Shown here: in pieces, positions 25,341-33,500 of the stretch
How positions within the stretch are numbered: position 1 is the first letter of the stretch
How the letters are laid out: each line of letters opens with the position of its first letter
DNA from: CAVUUN01 sp964421755
GTDB lineage: Bacteria; Acidobacteriota; UBA6911; RPQK01
Assembly (NCBI GenBank): GCA_964421755.1
Contig: CAYQYP010000266.1
Location: 1-36,586, forward strand
Length of the DNA: 36,586 nt
Direction of reading: 5' to 3'
Notes under the pieces: generated by a model
Told to the model about the DNA's origin: nothing
What the model saw: the letters and a program-made list of their open reading frames with translations, nothing else
Database searches by the model: none
Translations under genes and position numbers: made by a program

Positions 25341-26566
25341 TGCGGTCCGGTTGGCTGTTCCTATCGCTGCTGCTTGGAGTGAGCGATCTGCTCGCCGACG
25401 CAGAGAAACCGGATTTCCGCCTGTTTGGCTCGGTCGGGAATGAAACCCATCTCGTCGCAGCGAACCCGGATTCGAGGCTCAACCCGGGCAACTTCCTTCG
25501 GATACCGAGTGCCTCCAACTCCCTGGATTTTAACTTGTTCACGGAGTTGGTGCCGGAGAGCAAGGCTTGGAAACTGCATTTCAAGATCCGGGGGGAAAAC
25601 GACTGGAATCGCGACGACAGTGTGACTCGGGTCGAGGTGAGCGAGGCGGCCTTCAGCGTTTCGGTTGCGCCGTGGATAGACCTCCAGGTGGGCCGGACTA
25701 TCGAGAAGTGGGGAACCGGCTACGCCTGGAACCCGACAGGCGTCGTCAATCCGCGAAAGAACCCGAGTGACCCGAATGACCGCAGGGGAGCCTATCGGGG
25801 AGTCGACAACATCAGGGTCGACTGCTTCGTGAAGGATTGGAACCTTGCCGTTCTGGCGGTTCCTGAAATCAATTGGAGAGGACAAGACGGGAAGCACCTT
25901 TTGTCTTCGGGATGGGCTTTTCGAGCATACCGTCTGGTCAAGGGTATCGACCTCTCCCTGACCGCAAGCGGCGGGAGTGGCCTTCCGAACAGCCAGGGCC
26001 TCAGTTTGTCCGGAGTCCTGGGGAACGCCCTGGAACTGCATGGAGAAGTTGCCGTTTTTGGCGACTCGCTGCGCATGCGACCAGAGTCAGCGAATTGGGT
26101 GCTCCAATCCAACAGCCATGCGGATGTCCTGGTTGGTGGGCAATACACTTTCCCGCGCAGCGTCAACCTGATTATCGAGTACTATCACGCCGGCAACGGC
26201 CTGAGTCCGGCGGAGTGGGTCGAGTACGAGAGGATGGTGGACACGGGGTTGGAGTCGTTCACACAGGGCAACGCGATGCCGCTGCTGATCTGCAACCGGC
26301 AATTCTCCGCTCTCGGAATGGCCCGCGATTACATGTTCGGCAGGCTCTACTGGCTGTTTCATCATGACAAGCTGGAGGCCGAGCTGCTGGTCCTCTCCAG
26401 TGCCCGTGACGGTTCAGCGCTGGTCCGTCCAGGGATCAGCTGGAAGATCGCCCGGAATTGGAGCATATATTGGCTGCAGAGTGAGCTGATCGGAGGAACA
26501 GGGACGGAGTTCGGACATCTGCAAGTGCGCAGGATGTCAGATTTCGGCCTTCGTTTTCATTTCTGA
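25340..26566 (+). CDS. Predicted outer-membrane beta-barrel partner of the ABC/LolA system
   Basis: A 408-residue protein with a signal peptide (about 1-20, ending LLA-DAE), alternating beta-strand pattern throughout and a C-terminal Phe (LRFHF), the usual signal for outer-membrane barrel insertion. The segment GRTIEKWGTGYAWNPTGVVN followed by PRKNPSDPND is reminiscent of DUF1302-type barrels that accompany LolA-like proteins and RND exporters; that resemblance is a motif impression only. Its ATG at 25340 shares a base with the carrier's stop (TGATG), GGGG lies eight bases upstream, and its own stop overlaps the kinase gene's ATG in the same way. It may receive what the LolA-like protein carries. 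Confidence 0.75.
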   Translation: MRSGWLFLSLLLGVSDLLADAEKPDFRLFGSVGNETHLVAANPDSRLNPGNFLRIPSASNSLDFNLFTELVPESKAWKLHFKIRGENDWNRDDSVTRVEVSEAAFSVSVAPWIDLQVGRTIEKWGTGYAWNPTGVVNPRKNPSDPNDRRGAYRGVDNIRVDCFVKDWNLAVLAVPEINWRGQDGKHLLSSGWAFRAYRLVKGIDLSLTASGGSGLPNSQGLSLSGVLGNALELHGEVAVFGDSLRMRPESANWVLQSNSHADVLVGGQYTFPRSVNLIIEYYHAGNGLSPAEWVEYERMVDTGLESFTQGNAMPLLICNRQFSALGMARDYMFGRLYWLFHHDKLEAELLVLSSARDGSALVRPGISWKIARNWSIYWLQSELIGGTGTEFGHLQVRRMSDFGLRFHF

Positions 26567-28599
26567 TGGACGTTTTTCGGCTGGTGTTTCTTCTGATTTA
26601 CACATTCGGCGCCGTCGCCTTCGCAGCCTTCTTTGTCCTGACGGTAAAGGGGGCCCGAACCGAGGTCGGTCCTTCGAGCGTAGGTCCGACTTCCAAGCCG
26701 GACGCTGGGCTCGTCCGGAAATGGAGCATAGTCTGGAGTCGCTGGAAAACACTCGACCTGCTGGCCACCGTCATCAACCTGATATGCACGCTCTGGTTCC
26801 TCTTGAACATCGGAATGACGGTCCAGGAGCTGCATCAGGGTCTCGAGATGTCGGGGATGCACGTCGTACTGATGACGATTGCTTTCGCATTTCCACCTCT
26901 CATCCTTCACATGGCTTATGAAAACGAAAAGCCATTCACGGGGCCTTCCAGGTTCTACAGCTATCTGACAGCGGTGGTCTACGCGCTCAGCTTTACGCTG
27001 ATGCTCCTGTGCCTTGGCGTAGGCTTGGGGTTGGTCCGAATTGACCCAACCACCTTCTCGCTGGTTTCACTGGTTTCGCTGTTTGTCCTGTTTACCGCGT
27101 GTGGAATCATCGGTGGGTTGCTGGGAAGGTCCTCGAGCCGGCTGAGGAATTCCAAGCGCGAAAGGAAGGCCAGGCTTACGAACAACGTCATGCTTGCTGC
27201 GACGAGCCTCGTGTTTCTGGCCGTCCTGCTGGCGATTCGTGTCTCCGTGCCGTATGGCCAGGTGATCGGCCTTGGATCGCGCGCAATACCGCTCGCATTT
27301 ATCTTTGTAGGAACCTACTACCGCAGTCGATATGAGTTCTTCGACATCTTCGTTAAGCAGGGCGTTTTCTTTCTCGGAACCCTGTTTCTGCTGACCGCCT
27401 TCTTTGCCTTGCTCCCGCCGATCATCGAAGCGTCACGGCTCGGCGAAGCCAAGCCATGGGTCTATGCCGTTTTGATGCTTCCGCTCACGCTGGCTCTACC
27501 GTGGGCCTACCGGAATCTCGGCGCTTGGCTCGACCGAGTCTGGTTGGGCCGGCAGTTCGTTACCGTTGATGCCGTCAAAGCATTTCTGAGCGGCGTCAAG
27601 AACGCCACTTCGGAAGAGGACCTCGTCGCGAAGGCCGAGAACTGCCTGTCTGAAATCGTCAGTGCGCCCGTGGAAATAACCATGGGGGAATCTTCACATC
27701 CTGTTGCCGATGAAGGCTCGTCGCCGGAAAATCTCCGTCGTTCCTGCCGGCGGTCTATTGTCGACGTCGAGGTCCCAATACGGTCGGAGGACGCGGTGGT
27801 CGGCTGGATCGGCCTCGGAACGCGCGCCAATGACGCGCCATACTTCAGCGAAGACATCAAGCTGGTCAGCTCCCTCGCCGATGTCTTCTTCTCGGTGCTG
27901 GCCAACGTTCGCCTGCAGGGAAGAAAGCAGGAGCAGGAGAAGCGCGAGCAGGAGCTCATCCTGAGCGCCAGCCGCTCGGAGTTGAAAGCGCTGCGGGCGC
28001 AGATCAATCCGCATTTCCTGTTCAATGCGCTGAATGCCATTGCGGGACTCATCGAACGGCAACCCACCAAGGCGGAAGACACGGTCGAGAGGCTGGCCGA
28101 GGTGTTCCGGTACACGCTTCGACGCTCCGAAAACGAGTGGGTTCGCCTCGGCGATGAAATGGATTTCATCCAGGCGTATCTGGAGATTGAGCAGGCCCGT
28201 TTCGGGGAGCGTTTGCGAATCTCTATCGAAGTGACTGACGAGGCAGCCGAGGTGCGGATCCCTGCCATGGTGGTCCAGACCCTTGTCGAGAACGCAATCA
28301 AGCACGGGGTGGCGTCCATCCGTGGGCCCGGAATCGTGCAGGTACGCGCCTTCCTCAACAAATCGCAGCTTGTCATCGAGATCCTCGACAATGGACCGGG
28401 TTTCGAGCGGACCGGGCAAGTCCGGGAGACGAGCTCCGGCAGATCATCTGGCGGGTACGGCCTTCGCAATGTACGTGAGCGGTTGGAAGGTTATTTCGAA
28501 GACGACGCGTCTCTGGACCTGGCGCGGGAAGGCGAGATGACAGTCGTTCGGATCCAGATGCCCACTGGTCCGATCGCGGGAGCGGTTGTTCATGATTAG
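26566..28599 (+). CDS. LytS/YehU-type membrane sensor histidine kinase
   Basis: A 677-residue kinase. About eight or nine N-terminal transmembrane helices (from 5-28 to about 320) form a 7TM-like sensor; a GAF-like region (about 345-450) and a short coiled coil follow. The His_kinase (PF06580) domain has phospho-acceptor His483 in QINPHFLFNALNA, and the HATPase has MVVQTLVENAIKHG, LDNGPGFE and GGYGLRNVRERL. Such kinases signal to LytTR response regulators, one of which is encoded two genes downstream. The start overlaps the barrel gene's stop (TGATG). Residues about 39-46 (VGPTSKPD), in the first cytoplasmic or periplasmic loop, are encoded by a dispersed REP-like repeat. Confidence 0.92.
   Translation: MDVFRLVFLLIYTFGAVAFAAFFVLTVKGARTEVGPSSVGPTSKPDAGLVRKWSIVWSRWKTLDLLATVINLICTLWFLLNIGMTVQELHQGLEMSGMHVVLMTIAFAFPPLILHMAYENEKPFTGPSRFYSYLTAVVYALSFTLMLLCLGVGLGLVRIDPTTFSLVSLVSLFVLFTACGIIGGLLGRSSSRLRNSKRERKARLTNNVMLAATSLVFLAVLLAIRVSVPYGQVIGLGSRAIPLAFIFVGTYYRSRYEFFDIFVKQGVFFLGTLFLLTAFFALLPPIIEASRLGEAKPWVYAVLMLPLTLALPWAYRNLGAWLDRVWLGRQFVTVDAVKAFLSGVKNATSEEDLVAKAENCLSEIVSAPVEITMGESSHPVADEGSSPENLRRSCRRSIVDVEVPIRSEDAVVGWIGLGTRANDAPYFSEDIKLVSSLADVFFSVLANVRLQGRKQEQEKREQELILSASRSELKALRAQINPHFLFNALNAIAGLIERQPTKAEDTVERLAEVFRYTLRRSENEWVRLGDEMDFIQAYLEIEQARFGERLRISIEVTDEAAEVRIPAMVVQTLVENAIKHGVASIRGPGIVQVRAFLNKSQLVIEILDNGPGFERTGQVRETSSGRSSGGYGLRNVRERLEGYFEDDASLDLAREGEMTVVRIQMPTGPIAGAVVHD
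26680..26703. repeat. REP-like motif inside the kinase coding sequence
   Basis: This 24-base stretch (GTAGGTCCGACTTCCAAG, then CCGGAC) matches the intergenic hairpin at 15286-15309 with one mismatch. It contributes eight in-frame codons to the loop after the first membrane helix of the LytS-type kinase. Confidence 0.7.
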
Positions 28600-29689
28600 A
28601 ACACTCGTGGTGGATGACGAGCAGCCGGCACGCGAACGTCTGTGCCAGTTGCTGCGTGCCATGGAAGATGTTGTCGTCGCCGGGGAAGCGGAGGACGGAG
28701 AGGACGCGCTCGAGAAAATCCATGCGCTTTCCCCGGACCTGGTGTTTCTGGATATCCAGATGCCGGGAAAAACCGGGTTGGAAGTCGCAGCGGCCCTGCC
28801 GGTCCCGCGGCCCCGGGTCATCTTCTGTACGGCATTCGACCAATACGCAATCGACGCTTTCGAAGTCCATGCCGTCGATTACCTCCTGAAGCCCGTGAAC
28901 CGTGCACGTTTGCTCAAGGCGGTCGCCCGGGTGGGCAAGTCAATTTCTGAAACTCATTTGCTTTCCAGGGACGTTGAGACGGCCGGCGAGCTTCAATCGC
29001 ATTTCTTCCCCCGGGTTCTTCCGGCCATGGAGTCTCTGCAGTACTGCGGCATCAGCCGGGCGGCTCGGGGAGTGACAGGAGACTACTACGATTTCCTTGC
29101 GCTCGACTCCAGGCAACTGGCGATCATCCTCGGCGACGTGTCCGGCAAGGGGATGCCGGCGGGCCTGGTGATGGCGGGGCTTCAGGGGCGGTTCCAGGCG
29201 CGCGCGAGGCAGACCGCCGAGAAGATCGACGAGCTCATCTCCGAAATCAACCGGACGATGTGCGCTTCCCTGGGCGGCAAGCGTTACGTTACCCTCTTCT
29301 ATGCCGTGTACGACGACGCGGCCCGCCGGTTGACGTACGTAAACGCGGGTCACAATCCTCCGCTGCTCCACCGCGCGGACACTGCCGAGACAGAGGGCCT
29401 GACGGTGGGCGGAACGGTGATAGGGCTGTTGCCGCACGCGGAGTATCGAACGACGGCGGTCGACCTCCGGGCCGGGGACGTTGTTCTCTGCTACACCGAC
29501 GGTATTTCAGAAGCGCTCAATCCGGACGGAGAGGAGTTTGGCGAAGCCAGGCTGCGCAACTGCCTGCGCAATGGCGCGGCGCGGCGGCCCGACGAGCTGG
29601 CCCGCATGGTCTACGAGGAAGTGGACCGTTTTTCGGAAGGCGTAACTCAGGCGGATGACCAGACGGTCGTCGTGGCGAAGGTGAGCTGA
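28592..29689 (+). CDS. Response regulator with SpoIIE/RsbU-type PP2C phosphatase output
   Basis: A 365-residue protein: a receiver domain (about 1-112; acidic pair Asp8/Asp9, phospho-acceptor Asp54 in VFLDIQMP, Thr80, Lys100) joined to a SpoIIE-like PP2C phosphatase (about 130-365). Metal-binding motifs are visible as TGDYYDF, LGDVSGKGMPAGL, VNAGHNPPLL, CYTDGISEALN and ADDQTVVV. Phosphorylation by the upstream kinase would switch serine/threonine phosphatase activity, by analogy with RsbU/RssB-type partner switching of anti-sigma-factor antagonists, though no antagonist gene is in the window. The receiver is of the LytTR/AlgR type and closely resembles that of the next gene. ATG 28592 overlaps the kinase stop by 8 bases. 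Confidence 0.92.
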   Translation: MIRTLVVDDEQPARERLCQLLRAMEDVVVAGEAEDGEDALEKIHALSPDLVFLDIQMPGKTGLEVAAALPVPRPRVIFCTAFDQYAIDAFEVHAVDYLLKPVNRARLLKAVARVGKSISETHLLSRDVETAGELQSHFFPRVLPAMESLQYCGISRAARGVTGDYYDFLALDSRQLAIILGDVSGKGMPAGLVMAGLQGRFQARARQTAEKIDELISEINRTMCASLGGKRYVTLFYAVYDDAARRLTYVNAGHNPPLLHRADTAETEGLTVGGTVIGLLPHAEYRTTAVDLRAGDVVLCYTDGISEALNPDGEEFGEARLRNCLRNGAARRPDELARMVYEEVDRFSEGVTQADDQTVVVAKVS

Positions 29690-29691
29690 CT

Positions 29692-30426
29692 ATGCGAGTG
29701 CTCCTGGTGGACGACGAAGAATTGGCGCGCTCCAGGCTGCGCAGCCTGCTCCAGGGCCACGCGGATATCGAGATCGTTGGCGAGGCCGAGGACGGCGAAG
29801 AAGCGATCCAGAAAATCGAGGAGCTGAAGCCGGACCTCGTGTTTCTGGATATTCAGATGCCAGGTTGCAGTGGTACCGACGTTGCCCAGTCACTCCCTTC
29901 GCCACGGCCCCGCATCATATTTTGCACCGCGTTCGACCAGTATGCCCTCGATGCGTTCGAGCTGGCTGCGCTCGACTACCTCCTGAAGCCGGTGACCCGC
30001 GCCCGCCTGGCGAAGGCGATCGAGCGCGCGCGCCAATCAACCGCGGACGCCTGCGAGACTTCGCTGGTCAAAGCCGCCACCTCGGGAGTGCAACGGCCCG
30101 GCCGCTTTCTGGCGAAGCGCGCCGGACGGTACCGGGTCGTGCCCCAGTCTGAGGTCCTCTATTTCTCTTTTGAAGAGGGTCTCACCATGATGCATGCGGT
30201 CGATCAGGAATATTGCATGGACCCTACCCTGAACGACCTGGAAGGGCGGCTGGACCCTTCGGTGTTTTTTCGCATTTCCCGGGCGGCAATTGTGAACCTC
30301 GACCACGTGCAAGAGGTTTTGCCGTTGCCTGGGGGCTATGGATGGGTTACGCTGAGGAACAAATCTCGGCTCGAAGTGAGTCGAAGACGGCTGAAGGATT
30401 TGATGAACAGGTTGGGCGAGTGCTAG
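29692..30426 (+). CDS. LytTR-family response regulator
   Basis: A 244-residue regulator: a receiver (1-115, Asp53 in VFLDIQMP, Thr and Lys in FCTAFDQYALDAF and LLKPVTRARLAKA) and a LytTR DNA-binding domain (about 138-240, with YRVVPQSEVLYFSFEEGLTM and FFRISRAAIVNLDHVQEV). It is the expected partner of the LytS-type kinase encoded upstream and would bind direct repeats at target promoters. It begins two bases after the phosphatase gene's stop. Its receiver is a near-duplicate of the preceding one, so one kinase probably serves two outputs. Confidence 0.93.
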   Translation: MRVLLVDDEELARSRLRSLLQGHADIEIVGEAEDGEEAIQKIEELKPDLVFLDIQMPGCSGTDVAQSLPSPRPRIIFCTAFDQYALDAFELAALDYLLKPVTRARLAKAIERARQSTADACETSLVKAATSGVQRPGRFLAKRAGRYRVVPQSEVLYFSFEEGLTMMHAVDQEYCMDPTLNDLEGRLDPSVFFRISRAAIVNLDHVQEVLPLPGGYGWVTLRNKSRLEVSRRRLKDLMNRLGEC

Positions 30427-30502
30427 CCGGACTTTGCCGCCGTACTGATTGAAGATCCGTGCTTTCCCGTCGTCCGCCTCTTGGGGGGGAAGGGAGACGG
30501 TA

Positions 30503-33500
30503 ATGCGATCGCGTTCAGCCGCTGTACAGTTGTCGCTTGTCCTTTTTCTGCTTGGTGTTTTCGTTCATTCCCTGAACGCTGCGGACGCCGCGCTCATGAC
30601 CGCGCCCAAAAAGCTATACGCCGGCGCGAAATCATCTGTAACCGTAACCACTTTCGACTCCATGACTCGAGCACGCATTGATCGTCGAGTCACATTGTTC
30701 TTGATCTCGCAGGACCGCCATACAAGCTATCAGCTGGGTACGGCTCCGAGTGGTTGGAAGGGCGTCGCGAACATGGGTTTCGTCGTGCCTCCAGGGCTGT
30801 CAGGAGCGTACTTCCTGTCGGCCCGGATCGAGGGAATCGCCGGGCGGCTGGAGGTCAGCGCCACTGTCACCCGCAGTTCAGCCGTACTCATCGAGACCGA
30901 CAAGCCGATCTACAAGCCGGGACAGAAGATCGAGGGGAGGGTAGTCCTGCTCAACAGTGATCTTCAGCCGGTCAGCGGGTCCGTCAAACTGGTCGTGCAG
31001 GATGCCAAGGGACTGCGAATCGCCAAATGGGACCTTTCCGCGGACCAATACGGGATCGCCCCGTTTTCGCTCGATCTTGCTTCGGAGCTGAACCTCGGAG
31101 TCTGGCGTGTCATCGCCGAGTCGGCCTCGGCCCAGAGCCAGAAAGACATCCGAGTCGAACGGTATGTTCTCCCTCGGTTCGAGCTCGCGGTGGAGCTCCC
31201 GAAGACCTGGGCGGTTGTCGACGAACAGGTCGAGGGCGTCGTCGATGCTCACTACTTCTTCGGCAAGCCTGTTTCTGGAACGGCGAAGCTCGTAGCCAAG
31301 CGCTGGATTGGCGTGTGGGATCAGTACGCCACGGCACAGGGACAGCTGTCGCAGGGGCGATTCGCTTTTCGGCTGCCTGCCGTTGGATACGTGACCGGGA
31401 CTCCGTACAACGGCGGCCAGGGTTCGATCATGCTCGAGGTGAGCGTTCAGGACTCTACGGGTCATGCTCAGAACACCTCCGAAACCATCGTCATTACCGA
31501 AGCTCCCGTCGTCATCGGTCTTAGTGCGACATCCAGCAGTCTCAAGCCGGAAGTTGACGCCTCGGTGATCGTAACAACGGAAACGCCCGACGGGGAAGCT
31601 GCTTCGGCTCTGGTCTCGGTCGCGACGACCTTCCTGGATGCGAACGGTCTGAAGGTCGGCGAGTCAAAGCAAGACGCCGAGACGGTTGAGGGCCGCTCTG
31701 AAGTCGTACTTCACCCACCCGCGAATACTGCGATGGCGACGGTGTTGGCCAAGACGACGATCGGCAAGCATACGACCCAAACCGTCCTTGAGATTGGGTC
31801 GAACTATTCGCCAAGCGGGAACTTTTTGTCGCTGTTGCGTGCTAACTCGCCAGGGAAGCTGAAGGTTGGCGACTCGATGGTTTGCTCGGCGCAGGCCAGT
31901 TCGGCAGGGACCATCTATTACGAGGTCTACGCCGGCGGAAGGACGGTGTTCTCCGATGTTTCCGAAGGTGGATCGTTCGCATTCACGGTAACGCCGGACA
32001 TGGTTCCGCACGCCAAGGTTATCGCCTACGTCATCAGCGATAACAACGAGGTGGCCGCCGATTCACTGGCATTTGATGTTGATCTGAACCTGTCCGCGTC
32101 CCTTTCAGCCGACTTCTCGGCGGGAGAAGTCAAGCCGGGTGATCCGGTTCGGCTGACGATTGACGCCGGTACCGGGCGAAAGACCATGCTTGGCCTCTCC
32201 CTTGTCGATCAGTCGGTCCTGGCGCTGGGCCAGAGTCGCCTTCACATGGCCGAGCTGTTTGCCGAGCTGGAGAAGCGTTTCATGGAGCCGGTGGCCGAGG
32301 TTCATGAAGAGCCCGGAGGGTTTTGGGCACCCCCGATTTCCAGTAAGGGCGCCATCGACATCCTCCACGACGTCGGACTGGAGGCGGTCGCCACGGCTGG
32401 AGTTACGATCCCACCTGGTGTTTCGTTGTGGTGGAGGGGCGACTTTGGTCCCGGAATCCCCGTTTCGCCTCCCGCAGTCGGGGGACTCGAGAAGGCGACG
32501 CCCCCGGAAGCACCGCGCGTGCGACAGTTCTTCCCGGAGACCTGGGTGTGGCAGCCGACCGCGCTGACCGATGACTCCGGACGCCTGGTCCTTGACCTGA
32601 CGGCGCCTGACAGCATAACCGGCTGGAAGCTTGCTGTGGTTGGAACGTGCCCAAGAACTGGCGGCCAGGGGCTGGTGCTGGGCGAAAGCGAGTTGACCGT
32701 TTTTCAGGAGTTCTTCGTGGAGCCCTCCCTGCCTTATTCGGTCACCCGCGGCGAAAGTCTGCCCCTCAAGGTGGACGTTTTCAATTACCTCGACCAGCCT
32801 CAAACCGTGCAACTGCGCCTGGAGCCGAGCTCGGGATTCGAGATTGTCGGAGGGACTTCTGTATCGGTCGATGTGCCGGCCAACTCCGCTTCATCAGCTG
32901 GTTTCTCGATCAAAACCACGGGCATCGGGGAGTTTCCGCTGCAGATCGCCGCGATCGGATCCCGTTTGTCTGACGCCGTGCTCCGTCAGCTGAAGATCGT
33001 TCCCGAAGGCTGGCCGGCCGAAAACATCTTCAACGGTGTCATCAAGCCCGGCGAGCAGGTGCCGATCTCTCTGGAGCTTCCGACGATGCCGGGCCCCCTG
33101 GAAACCATCCGGCCGCCGGTGGTGGTTGTGCCCGACTCGCAGCGGGCCTTTCTCTATATCACCCCCAGCCCCGTCGCGCAGACGATGCAGGGAGTGTCCG
33201 ATCTGCTGAACATGCCTTTCGGCTGCGGCGAGCAGAACATGATTTTCCTGGCGCCTGATGTGGAGATCCTTCGCTACTTGCGTGAAACCGGCGAGATCAA
33301 CCCCGAGGTCCGGGCCAAGGCGGAATACTACGTCAACGTCGGCTATCAGCGGGAGCTGACCTACCAGACGGCCGACGGAGGATTCGCCGCGTTCGGCGGG
33401 GACTCGGGGAGTCTTTGGTTGACCGCCTTTGTGTTGTCCACGTTTGCGGCTGCCAGAGACATCCGCGACATTGATGACTCGGTGCTGCAGAAGGCGTCAA

